From Henckelia pumila (taxonomy: Eukaryota; Streptophyta; Magnoliopsida; Lamiales; Gesneriaceae): a stretch of 64,000 bases of DNA. The position numbers and the translations under genes are program-made. Below, in pieces: positions 35,500 through 46,785 of this stretch (position 1 is its first letter; each line of letters begins with the position of its first letter). The notes below the pieces were generated by a model, which searched no databases, had not been told where the DNA came from, and was given only the letters and a program-made list of their open reading frames with translations. Location of the stretch: contig NC_133121.1 in NCBI RefSeq assembly GCF_033568475.1, positions 134,138,375 through 134,202,374 of the forward strand, read 5' to 3'.

Positions 35500-38400
35500 T
35501 CAAAATAACTCTGGATAATCTGTACGCATACGACTCTCAAGTTCCCAAGTGGCCTCCTCAGTGCCTCGACGCTGCCACTGAACTAGAACAAGAGGAATGG
35601 TCTTGTTGCATAACACCTTATCCTTATGACCTATGATACGCAAAGGTCTCTCCACGTATGTCAAATTCGAGTCCAACTGTACCTCAGACGGCTGTAAGAT
35701 ATGAGACTCATCCGCCACATACCGTCGTAACAGTGAAACATGGAACACGTCATGGATTTTTGACAAATACGGTGGTAATGCCAACCTGTAAGCCAGATTT
35801 CCAACACTTTTCAGAATTCCAAATGGACCAATGAACTTAGGAGATAACTTACCTTTGTGACCGAATCTAAAAATCCTGCGAAATGGTGAGACTTTCAGGA
35901 ATACTTTCTCACCCACCTCAAACTGTAAAGGTCTGCGCTTGACATTCGCATAACTAGCTTGTCGATCCTGCGCAACCTTAATTCTCTTCTTGATCTGTCC
36001 AACAATATCAACAGCCTGCTGGACTAACTCTGGTCCCTCAACCTGTTGCTCCCCCACTTCCTCCCAGAACAGTGGAGTACGACATCGTCGCCCGTACAAC
36101 GCCTCAAACGGAGTCATCCCAATACTGCGATGGTAACTGTTGTTGTACGCGAACTCAATCAATGGCAACTGATCTTGCCATGCTGGACCAAAATCCATAG
36201 AACATGCTCGCAACATGTCTTCAAGAGTACGAATCGTGCACTCTGACTGCCCGTCAGTCTCTGGTGATATGCTGTACTCAAACCAAGAGTAGTACCCATA
36301 GCGCGCTGAAGACTCCCCCAGAACCTGGAAGTAAACCTGGGATCTCGATCGCTGACGATGCTCACAGTCACTCCGTGCAATTGAACAATATCCTGGATGT
36401 ACAACCTTGTCATCCTATCAAAACTAAAGTCTCGGTTATAAGGAATGAAATGTGCTGACTTGGTGAGTCGGTCTACCACAACCCAGATAGCATCACAATT
36501 CCTCGAGCTTACCGGTAAATGGATCACGAAGTCCATCGTGATCAACTCCCATTTCCACTCAGGAATAGGTAAACTGTGAAGCAACCCTCCAGGTCGTCGG
36601 TGCTCTGCCTTGACCTGCTGACACACCAAAAATCTAGAAACATATAGATACACACTCCTTTTCATTCCTTTCCACCAGAACCTGGTTCACAAATCCTTGT
36701 ACATCTTGTTGCTCCCCGGATGAATACTCAATTTAGAACGATGAGCCTGGGATAAAATCTCCTCCCTCAGAGTATCATCCTTTGGAACAACAATACGGCC
36801 AGATAAACAAAAAAAAACCATCTGACTGATAATGGAATCCAGACGAACTATCATCCCTGGCTAAACGAGCCAAACGCTGGGTCTTCGGATCAGCCATCTG
36901 AGCATCTCGAATCCAAGAATACAAAGCAGGCTCAGATAAGATCGCAAACATCTGGATACTCTGCATACCTTTCTTATGCTTGAAGGTATACCCTGAAGAA
37001 CAACAATCTTCAATTGCACTTGCCATAAAACAAGTCTGTAGTGCGAACAGTCGCACCTTGCGGCTCAAGGCATCGGCAGTGAGATTAGCAGCTCCTGGAT
37101 GATACTTGATTTCATAGTCATAATCCTTAAGCAAATCCATCCAACGTCTCTGTCTCATGTTCAATTCTGCCTGAGTAAACAAATACTTGAAACTTTTGTG
37201 GTTTGTGAAGATCTCAAATCTTTCTCCATAAAGATAATGACGTCAGATCTTCAATGCAAATACAATAGCTGCTAACTCAAGATCATGAACTGGGTAGTTA
37301 TTTTCGTGAACTTTTAACTGTCTAGAGGCGTATGCAATCACATGCTCATTCTGAGTCAAGACACATCCCAGTCCCTGAAGAGAAGCATCCGTGTACACTA
37401 CATACCCTCCAGATCCAGACGGCAAAGCCAACACAGGCGCAGAAGTCAACCGTCTACGAAGTTCACAGAAATTCTCCTCACATTATGATGACCACTCAAA
37501 ATTCTCGCCCTTCCGAGTAAGTTGTGTCAAAGGTCGAGCGAGCTGCTAGAAATTCGCGATAAAGAGACGATAATATCCTGCTAGACCCAGAAAACTATGG
37601 ATCTCAGCTACCGTCGTCGGACGCGACCAGTTCATTACAGCCTCAATCTTGCTTGGATCCACAGAAACTCCATCTATGGATATAATGTGGCCAAGAAACA
37701 CCACCCGATCCAGCCAGAACTCACACTTACTCAATTTGGCGTACAACTGTCTATCCCTCAGAGTTTGCAATACCAGCCTCAAATGGTAAGCGTGTTCATT
37801 TACATCATGTGAATACACCAAGATATCATCAATAAATACAACGACAAACTTGTCCAGAAATTCTCTGAATACATGATTCATTAGATCCATAAATACAGCT
37901 GGTGCATTAGTCAACCCAAATGGCATTACTAGGAACTCATAATGTCCATACCTGGTCCTGAATGCTGTCTTGGCTATATCTTGATCTTGAACTCGCATCT
38001 GATGATATCCAGATCTCAAATCAATCTTCGAGTAGATAGAAGTACCCTGCAATTGATCAAACAGATCATCTATACGAGGCAAAGGATACTTATTCTTGAC
38101 CGTTACACTGTTCAACTGGCGATAATCAATGCACAAACGCATAGACCCATCCTTTTTCTTCATGAATAGAACAGGTGCTCCCCAAGGAGAAACACTTGGA
38201 CGAATATAACCCTTGTCCAACAGATCCTGAAGCTGCTGCTTCAACTCACGCATCTCTGATGGAGCCAGACGATACGGTGCTTGAGAAATAGGCGAAGTCC
38301 CTGGCATCAGATCTATATCGAACTCAACTTCACGTACTGGAGGAAATCCTGGAATTTCTTCTGGAAATACATCTGGGAATTCGTTCACAACAGGAATAGA

Positions 38401-39924
38401 TTCTATACCAATACTTCCAGCCAATGTATCAACTGCATAGATGAGGTAGCCTTTCGCGCCAGATTCCAAAGCTCGACAAGCTTTCAAAGCTGATACCAAT
38501 GGCATCTGAGGTCGCTCTCCCTCACCGTAAAAGAACCAGCTACCATCGCCAACCGGATGAAATTTTACCAATCTCTGGTAACAATCCACTGAAGCTCGGT
38601 ATGTAGTTAACACATCAATTCCCAAAATGCAATCGAAATCCTCCATTGCTAATATCATGAGATTCACCATCAAGACATTCCCTTCGAACTCTAAAGGGCA
38701 ACCCATCACTAGACGCTTAGCCGACGCAGACTGACCCGTCGGGGTAGAAACAACAACCACTGTGTCTAGTGAAATGTATGGAAACTTATATTTCTTAACA
38801 AAACGTGCAGATATGAAATAATGATATGCACCAGTGTCAATGAGTGCAAAAGCAGGTATATCAAATAACAAGAACGTACCCGCTATAACTTTCTCATTCT
38901 CATCCACCGCCTGATCATGTCTCAAGGCGAATACTTGACTGGAAGCACGAGGTTTCAAATTAGAACCCCCTGTCGATTGTCCATGTGGCCTCTGCTGCAC
39001 TGAAGCCTGAGAACCAAAACCTGAGCCAGAACCAGCTCCCCCGGCCTGTGGACAATCCTTCTTAAGGTGGCCAATTTCTCCACATCGAAAGCACGCCTCT
39101 GAAACCTTCCGGCACCTGTTGGCAGGATGATTCCCTCCACAATGCTTGCAAGGACCTTGATTCTTTCTGCCGAAATGCATCACATCTCCGGATCCTGAGG
39201 AAGAAGAAGTAGAACCAGACTTCTTGAACGACTGAGAACGGGGACCCAAGGAACTCGCGGGTTTAGATGAGTAGAAGGATCTGTTACGGCGGATGCTGTC
39301 CTCTTCCTGGTGACATCGGCTCACTAATCCCTCGTAAGTCATTTCATCTCCCACAGCAACTCGGTCATGAATCTCCGGATTAAGACCTTGCAGGAACAGA
39401 TTATACTTCGCCTCCGTGCTATCAAAAATCTGGGGGCAATAGGGCAGTAACTCAAAGAACTTCAACTGGTATTCCTCGATCGACATCAATCCTTGCCGCA
39501 AACCCAGCAACTCACTTGTCTTCGTCTGTCGGAGAGCAGGAGGAAAATACAGCTTATGAAAAGCCCTGCGGAACTCATCCCAGGTAGCAACTCCTCGGGC
39601 TGCAATAAAAGGCGCAGAAATAGAATCCCACCACTTTCGAGCTCGTTCTTCGACCAGGAAATCAAGAGTCATCATTCGCTGCTCCTCAGTGCATCGAAAC
39701 TCCCGGAAACAAACTTCCATACGTCGTAGCCAGTTTCCCGCATCCTCCGGTGACTCTCCTCCGATTAAAGGCTTCGGAACCATCTGCATAAACCTATGCA
39801 TGCTGAAACGCCTGTGATCATCATGGTGATGGTGATGATGGCCCCGACGATGCTCTCGATCGTCCTGATCACCCCAGCGTCCACCTATGCTGCCGTGACT
39901 ACTCTCGTCACCATGACCCGCCAT
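35500..39924 (-). pseudogene. Chromovirus gag-pol polyprotein, lightly damaged
   Basis: The ATG at 39924 ([11 protein letters not shown]) opens a 792-residue frame to 37546. It holds the gag core, CCHC knuckle [14 protein letters not shown], protease IDTGAYHYF (the usual serine after DTGA is Y), and reverse transcriptase with both [10 protein letters not shown] and [10 protein letters not shown] stop follows near 37543. The same frame then carries RNase H (37449-37243, and 37182 onward), with stops in between, and the integrase zinc region. The integrase core, 36665-36159, is in another frame (ITMDF, SDRDPRF) and returns to the first frame in the last segment, 36216-35500 (GPFGIL motif, chromodomain-like VLVQWQRRGTEEATWELE). 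Single polyprotein organisation without a gag-pol frameshift fits Tekay/Del-type chromoviruses. A handful of stops and two frame shifts make it non-autonomous. Confidence 0.92.
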
Positions 39925-39986
39925 CTACACGATGATTAAAAGTTAATCCCAATTTCAATAATCTAGATCCCAAGATTACTATGCAT

Positions 39987-39998
39987 GCTCTGATACCA
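39987..39998 (-). other. Primer-binding site of the minus-strand chromovirus
   Basis: Minus-strand TGGTATCAGAGC, complementary to the 3' end of initiator tRNA-Met, four bases inside the 5' LTR end at 40003. The same motif and spacing occur at 14682-14693. Confidence 0.9.
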
Positions 39999-40002
39999 TA
40001 AA

Positions 40003-41016
40003 TGTAGTGACCCGCACCGTGATCACCTACTAATCAGAAGCTTAAGCATGCATTTAACTTAATCAAATAAAATATCAGAAATAACAGCGGAAACTTAAAC
40101 AGTAATAAAAAAATATTATTTACAACCATATCGAATAAAACCAGTGTATTAACCCAAATACAACTGAAACAAAAGCTTAGACAATAACCCTGCTGCTCTT
40201 CCATCGCCTAAGCTCTCCTGGAACCACCCGCATCGTCCAGCCGCAGACCTGCCCCATGGAATAGGGTGTCCAGATACAACAAAGTACGGGACGTGAGCAT
40301 GATAAGCTCAGTACGAGAGTATGAGTATACGGTGTTATGTGTGCATGTATGCAAGTGAACTGGGTACCAAGACTCTCAGGTCAAGAAACAAGCTCATAGA
40401 CCGGGCCCAGGGTATATAGCACACTGCGCCGTCGCATCAGAAGGTTGCTCATATACCCAGTGGATAATGGTGACCTGATACTAGTATATGTGTCCAACCA
40501 TAAGGTGACCTGACACAAGACTTACGTATCCAACCATCCACAAACTCGTAGGGTGAGCGCCCTACTACAGGATACCTCTAAGGTAAAAGCTCAATATGCT
40601 CATGTATGCAACATACAATCATGACATGTTGTATGTATAAAGGCATATAAAACATTCAATCACATAATCCATGCAAACACATAATACATGCATACTCAAT
40701 CTGGATATCTCTAATAATACTTTCGTATCTCATACACTAGGCAAGCTAGACCAGCACTATGTCCAAGCCTACAGTCCGCACTACAATGCAAAGTACTCAT
40801 GCATTACAACTTTATTCTAAAAGCCTTAACTACGCTATAGCATACTCCCTATTTACTATAAGGAGCCAGAGCTATACCTGCGTCCGTCGTCAGCCCACTG
40901 ATGACGATTGCCCCAGAACTTGGGCACCACTCCACCGTAACCCTGGAGCGCCTCGCCAACCTCCGGACCAAGGTTTAAAATCACTTAATATTGTAAAATG
41001 GAACCGGGCTACTAAA
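40003..41016 (-). repeat. 5' LTR of the minus-strand chromovirus, U3 largely deleted
   Basis: Collinear with the other LTRs from 40003 to CTCCGGACCAAG near 40973, then jumps to the LTR start region (GTTTAAAATCAC, 40974-41016). About 0.45 kb that includes the palindrome array and TATA box is missing. The element therefore has no U3 promoter in its upstream LTR. Confidence 0.88.
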
Positions 41017-41021
41017 ATGGT

Positions 41022-41172
41022 AGTTGGAATCGGCCACTAATCAACCATATATTCCCTCCATATGCCATACAAGACATTATTGATATCCCCTTAGCGAGCT
41101 CGCGGCATAAGGATCTCAGGTTTTGGATATTTGATGTGAAAGGGAAGTACTCGGTGCGGGATGGGTATAAAG
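41022..41172 (+). pseudogene. LINE-type reverse transcriptase relic, part 2
   Basis: After the chromovirus and its TSD, the LINE frame resumes without shift: SWNRPLINHIF, then DIIDIPLASS, DLRFWIFDVKGKYSVRDGYK. This is the standard plant LINE sequence before the zf-RVT domain. It ends at TAAAG (41168-41172), the TSD of the next insertion. Confidence 0.88.
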
Positions 41173-43025
41173 TGAAAGAGTGGGTGCCCTGTTAGCCAAC
41201 TTGTGGCTAAGGGCCTTTATGACTCTATTTGTAAACAATCTTTGTTTAATATAATTTACACTTTATATTGGCATTTACTTTATCTTTTATCATATTATTA
41301 TATTATGACGTACAATACGATGTTTAGATAAAGACCTTGAATATACTAGAGTGCACGTAAGATGTGATAGTGAATATGAATGACTATCATGAAACACATC
41401 TTATAAGCACTGTATATTCTAAACCAGTTCATAGTCAATTGAGCCGTCCGCAATAAAGATAAGGATCGCTCGAGATTGAGACTAGCATTTGCGATGTCGA
41501 GTACCACGTTTCATTGGTATGGAACATGGAGATGTTCGAAGCATGCAAATGAATATTCATTGGATGGATGATCGAATTACCCTACTCGGACTTTCCAAGT
41601 GGTTTTCACTAATTGAGTGGATAAGTCTGTGGTTTTGGTTGTACACCATTGGTCCTTACTACTTGAAATATCATCGAGACTATATATGCTAGTACTGTAC
41701 TTTGACTCGTTTACCGACTCCATGAGGGTCATCAGGTGTTGAGATTGGGTACAGTTACGACAAATATAGGAGTCAATGATTTGTTGTCAAGGATTCACCA
41801 CACGCTTGCAAGTGTGAATATCCTATGCGATCTGAGGAGATATTAGTGTGACAAATCTCTGGCCAGAGTACATGATGTGCTTTAGGTTACTTGGTTTCCT
41901 AGTTGCACATGCGATGTCACTATTTGATCTCCAAGATGCATTGCATAGTTATCGAATCTCGAACGACTCTCGATATACCAATGGTTGTTGATTCAATCGA
42001 GATATATGGATGAAGGGACCGTACTGTACGCTAACCAAAACCCACTGGTTCTTGCAGGCACTATCAGTGATACCTAGGGAATCATGGGGCGATGTTGCTA
42101 GGCGCTCTTACCATGATTCGATGGGCAAGTCGGAAATTATTGTTCCGAGTCACAAAGGAGTTGTGGGCCCATGGCTAGCTGTATCCCTGAACTATTGAGG
42201 GTTACACAAGTAATATATTTCTAATCCCCGTTGAGATAATTAAATTTAATGAGTTAAATTTAGTGAATGAGAAGTAGGACTTCTTATTGATGAGTAGAGG
42301 GAGTGAGATTTCCTAAAATGACATAGGGATGCCATTTTTGAAAACCACTGAATTCGGATTCAGAAAATTTATCTTGACTTTAAAATATGCAGAAAAGGTT
42401 TCTGTACACATTGGTAAAATTGGTTTATCAATTTGAGTCACGATGAATTTTATATTAATTTCTGAACATGCGGGCTTTGCTTGTCAGGCTTGAACTTATG
42501 ACTAATGGGACCTAAGCTGTTAGCGGCCCATGTTATAAATAAGTTATTGCAGTACAGAAATTACACACAAGGAGCTCATAATTTTCGAAACCTAGAGAGC
42601 ACTCTCCCTAGGTTTGGTCGTCCCTTCCCTTCTCTATGTTCGAAAATCCAGTCTGCAAATTTCGAAATTTGCAGTCTGGTTTGACAGATCAGATCTGTTG
42701 AATTATATTCGTAGAAACTTCTGATAGACTTTCTAGTGCAGTCTGTCAGAGGGTTTTAGAATTCTGTTCGTGGACCTGATTCAGGAGTTGATCGAGTCAT
42801 CAGTTCCTGGGATATACAAGAAGAGCAGATTTATCTGTTGGAGTCCATAACCTCAAGTTGAGACTTGAGAGGTAAAATTTAATCTTGTATTATTTTACTT
42901 ATTTGTTTTAATCGTAAGGATTTGATACCCACGATCTGGAATCGTTCCAGATCAGAAAATAAAAAATTTTAAACCTTCCGCTGCCTTGGGTATCATATCT
43001 ACAGATCCGAGAACGTGTTCCAACA
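41173..43025 (+). mobile_element. Solo Ty1/copia LTR (1853 bp) with TSD TAAAG
   Basis: Starts TGAAAGAGTGGGTGCCC and ends CGTGTTCCAACA, with TAAAG at 41168-41172 and 43026-43030. It is inverted relative to, and the same family as, the LTR at 22717-24646. Conserved stretches include GAGATATTAGTGTGACAAATC and CTATCAGTGATACCTAGGGAA. No internal region is left. The LINE frame reads on in phase if this LTR and one TSD are removed. Confidence 0.94.
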
Positions 43026-43030
43026 TAAAG

Positions 43031-43995
43031 TGGAAATTGGATGTTATGAGCAATATGTTTCGAGTTCGTCGGATCATTCTAAAGGTTGGTGGCGGTTTCT
43101 TTGGGCACTTTCGATTCCTCCAAAAGTCAGCATCTTTTGGTGGTGAGCTCTTCTAAACCTTATACCCACGGAAGCAAATCTGGCAGCACATCACGTTCCA
43201 TTTCTGGGAATTTGTCCATTATGCCATGGCAGTGAGGATTCCACTACACACGGTTTCTTCTTCTGTCCAGCCATCAAGTCCTTGTGGAAACAATCGAGTT
43301 CCTGGTCCATTTTAAAATAGGTAAAACACATGAACATGTTGGATGTATTTATTTGGATGCAATTGGCACTACGCAAAGCTCAATTTGAATTATTTTCTAT
43401 GCGCACATGGGCCGTTCGGAAAACAAGATTGGACCTGGTGCATAACAAAGAAAATTCCAGATTACCGATGCATGTGGATTGGTGTGAAACCATTAAGATA
43501 TTTCCAGACTTCATGTAGTGCTAATTCTGCCACGCTACCTCATGCAACCTGTACTTCGGATGAAAAATGGATAGCCCCGGAAATCTCTCAATGTCAGCAC
43601 TAATTGTTTTGCTATCAGAGGTATCATCAGAAATGGTGAGGGACAACCAATTTTGGCATTTGGCCCACAGTTAGATCGGCCCCAGTCAGTGGTTCATGCT
43701 GAACTTCTGGCGATCGAAAATGGTATAAAGATTTGTCGTGAAAGGAACTTAATAATCCATTTTATTTCTTCAGATTCTCTACTAGCTAGCTGTGCAAGTA
43801 GTCACAAGGCCAGAAGATGATCTCAGCTATGATGGAGCTTTAGCATCAGATATTCGTGAGGTGTTACTTCAAGATGATCTTATTACTTTGTGTCATATTC
43901 GTAGGTCGGCGAATACTCATTCGCTGGCTTCTTTTGCTATTTGCTCTCCCGATCCTTTTGTTTGGAGTCGTCGGGAGCTTTCCCTTTTGCTTTAA
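43031..43995 (+). pseudogene. LINE-type reverse transcriptase relic, part 3: zf-RVT and RNase H-like end
   Basis: Continues with SSSDHSKGWWRFLWALSIPP and the zinc-binding motif CPLCHGSEDSTTHGFFFCP near 43210-43265. A stop occurs after FWW (about 43142), then frame changes. An RNase H-like (RVT_3) domain follows (GIIRNGEGQPILAF near 43625, AELLAIENGIKI near 43700). It ends with RRSANTHSLASFAI and a TAA at 43993. No poly(A) tail follows; the next base is already NLR sequence. Confidence 0.86.
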
Positions 43996-44786
43996 GAATT
44001 CAACCATCTGATTTGGAACAAGACACTCACATTCTTTTCTCAATGTATGGTTTACGGAATCTACAAACTTTATTCGTGTCATCATACAAGATAGCCGAGC
44101 CTATATACCTTCTTTCATCTGAAATATGACAAATGCCGCATCTCAGGCATATTGAGATCAAAGAAGAAGCCATTTGGGTCGATCTCAGTCCACCCATGTG
44201 GTCAAATGATTTACCCAACCTGCAAACACTCTCAACTATAAAAAAAAAAAAAAAAAACTTCAGATGTGAAGACGAGAATGTCCTAAAAAGAATTCCAAAC
44301 CTGAAGAAACTGAAGATCAGCGTCCCATGGAAAAAAGATTACCAGCTGAACAATCTGGTCCATCTCCAAAGACTGGAATCATTGAGCTGTCAAGGCTTCG
44401 GCAAGATTTCACTTAGGAGCCAGGCCTTCCCAGATTCAATCAAGCAGTTAACTTTAAATTGGTTGAAGCTCGCATGGGAGGACATGAGCATAATAGGTCA
44501 TTTGCCGAAGTTGAAATATTTTCTTTTAGAGAGTTTAGATGTGTGCCATTAGGAAACAGAGAGCTCTCACTTTCCAAGACTGGAGAGTTTGATCATTCGG
44601 TACTGCGAGGAGTTAGAGGAGATCCCATTTGGTATCGAAGAGATTCCGACGCTGAAGCTGATAGAGTTGTATGATTGTGGTGAAAAGGCGAATTCATCGG
44701 CATAACAAATACAAGAGGAACGGAGCCTGGGAAATGAGGATCTTCAAGTTCGTGTGAAGTACAGCACTGCCTTTATATTCCATAGG
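43996..44786 (+). pseudogene. R1-like NLR relic (NLR3): leucine-rich repeat end only
   Basis: Begins abruptly with IQPSDLEQDTHILFSMYGLR, equivalent to the start of the LRR region of NLR2 (near 51211), and follows it to the C-terminal tail. The coiled coil and NB-ARC are absent. Damage: a TGA after SSEI (44127), an A18 run at 44240-44257 where the paralogues have no such run, loss of about 60 bp after GHLPK, and TAG and TAA stops at 44550 and 44703. Left neighbour is the LINE end, so a LINE-NLR junction lies at 43995/43996. The last part is the first unit of the tandem array described separately. Confidence 0.9.
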
Positions 44787-45806
44787 GGATAATGTGTACA
44801 GTGTTATATCGAGGATTACAAGTTCTATACATTATGAAAATATATCAAATTTGTTTCAAAATATTTTTGTTTTCAACAGTTTTTCTTGCTCAACAAAATT
44901 TTTAACGAAAATATTATTATTTTTATTTTATTTTTTATTATGCAGTATTGAAGAAATTCCGACGCTGAAGCTGATAGAGTTGTATGATTGTGGTGAAGAG
45001 GCGAATTCATCGGCACAACAAATACAAGAGGAGCAACGGAGCCTGGGAAATGAGGATCTTCAAGTTCGTGTGAAGCGCAACACTGCCTTTATATTCCACA
45101 GGGGATAATGCGTACAGTATTATATCGAGGATTACACGTTCTATACATTATGAAAATATATCAAATTTGTTTCAAAATATTTTTGTTTTCAACAGTTTTT
45201 CTTGCTCAACAAAATTCTTAACGAAAATATTATTATTTTTATTTTATTTTTTATTATGCAGTATTGGAGAAATTTCGACGCTATTCTTAACGAAAATATT
45301 ATTATTTTTATTTTATTTTTTATTATGCAGTATTGGAGAAATTTCGACGCTGAAGCTGATAGAGTTGTATGATTGTGGTGAAGAGGCGAATTCATCGGCA
45401 CAACAAATACAAGAAGAGCAACGAAGCCTGGGAAATGAGGATCTTCAAGTTCGTGTGAAGCGCAGCACTGCCTTTTTATTCCACATGGGATAATGCGTAC
45501 AGTATTATATCGAGGATTACACGTTCTATACATTATGAAAATATATCAAATTTGTTTCAAAATATTTTTGTTTTCAACGATTTTTCTTGCTCAACAAAAT
45601 TCTTAACGAAAATATTATTCTTTTTTATTTTATTATTTATTATGCAGTATTGGAAAGATTCCGACGCTGAAGCTGATAGAGTTGTATGATTGTGGTGAAG
45701 AGGCGAATTCATCGGCACAACACATACAAGAGGAGCAACGGAGCCTGGGAAATGAGGATCTTCAAGTTCGTGTGAAGCGCAGCACTGCGTTTATATACAG
45801 ATGAAG
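44632..45806 (+). repeat. Tandem array of the NLR terminal coding segment (4 units of about 315 bp plus a 69-bp sub-repeat)
   Basis: Units start at 44632, 44946, 45262/45331 and 45648 (TATTGGAGAAATTCCGACGCTGAAG). Each encodes the NLR C-terminus (LKLIELYDCG, QQIQEEQRSLGNEDLQ) and, in the first three, a stop after FHRG/FHMG, followed by about 150 bp of AT-rich spacer ending in a pyrimidine-rich TTTTATTATGCAG. Spacing between starts is 314, 316 and 317 bp, with one 69-bp partial duplication at 45262-45330. The last unit ends as in NLR2 (TTTATATACAGATGAAG). The high similarity between units points to recent unequal exchange. Confidence 0.93.
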
Positions 45807-46725
45807 TTGTTGTCTAGTGAAAAATGATGCATGTACATATAGTGTTATACGTTAAATTACTAGTGCAATGTGTAATTTAATGTGTCAACCTCCATGTACA
45901 TGTAACATATGACCAAAAAAGCACGTTACTTGGAGTAAGTTTATTAATTGTCTTTAATTACTCAAAATTTTATAAATAAATTTATTCATATCCTAAAATA
46001 GAGAAAATTTATTTACAAGATTAAATTAAAAAATATTTTCATTAAGCTGATATCTATTTTTGTTTCATCATTTCTTTTAAAACAATTTCTTTTTTCAAAT
46101 CAAGTGTTGTTTAATTCTTCAATATTTCTCTGTGTTTATCTCATGTCTTATTGTGTTTTTCAATCTTATTATATAATTGAGAAATAATGGATACCAACCA
46201 CACTATTTGTCAAATTTATTGTTAACATAATTTCTCAAAAATATTTTTCAACATAAAAACAAAACATATATATAACATGAAAGTTCAAAATAATATTTTT
46301 ACTTTACAAAAACTATAGAGTTAATTTCTAGAGCATAAATTAAACATTATGTATAAAAAAACAAATCTTAAATTTAACTCAAATTTTAATATGGTTCACA
46401 TTTTATCATAAGGTTTAACAAAATTTTGGTCCAAATTAGAATTTTGTGCACTCCAAATTGTTAGGTACCTCGTAAAAAAAAACAGGAAAAAAAAAAAAGG
46501 CAAATAAGAAATTGTTCGTCTCTGATAAAGATTGAGATAATCTTTGAAACAATTGAAATTTGGGAATAAAATATAGAATTTTAATGTTATATTTATTTAT
46601 ATAATATAAATTAATTATGAAAATTTTGGTTGTTAAACTACATAATTATTGTATATGAGTTTTTGGGGTTGAAGCAAAGTTTTTATGATAAAAAAAAATG
46701 AGCAAAGCAATTTTGTCAAATAATA
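45807..46725. repeat. 3' flank of NLR3, duplicated after NLR2
   Basis: AT-rich non-coding DNA that matches the NLR2 3' flank in blocks, for example ATCAAGTGTTGTTTAATTCT at 46098 versus 52648 and AGCAAAGCAATTTTGTCAAA near 46700 versus 53280. The duplicated unit therefore included about 0.9 kb beyond the gene. Confidence 0.7.
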
Positions 46726-46785
46726 TGTAGTGATCCGCTCTGGAATCACCTACTAATCAAACTTACACATGCAAATTGATGTTAA
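46726..46785 (-). repeat. Short chromovirus LTR terminus
   Basis: TGTAGTGATCCGCTCTGGAATCACCTACTAATC matches the inverted end of the chromovirus LTR, then stops. The homologous NLR2 flank lacks it, so it arrived after the duplication. Confidence 0.7.

Larger units (their letters stand above)
31040..41016 (-). mobile_element. Near-complete minus-strand Ty3/gypsy chromovirus, TSD ATGGT
   Basis: Bounded by TGTAGTGACCC (31040) and GGGCTACTAAA (41016, family consensus CTACTACA), with ATGGT at 31035-31039 and 41017-41021. In minus-strand order: 5' LTR 41016-40003 (internally deleted), PBS TGGTATCAGAGC (39998-39987), gag-pol 39924-35500, polypurine tract near 35374-35392, 3' LTR 35373-31040 (interrupted by another LTR). 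It sits inside a LINE reading frame. It is closely related to the element at 1-5515. Confidence 0.94.

Noticed and set aside
44127-44786. NLR3 as a functional LRR-only gene
   Set aside because: Several stops, an A18 expansion and missing blocks; no NB-ARC.
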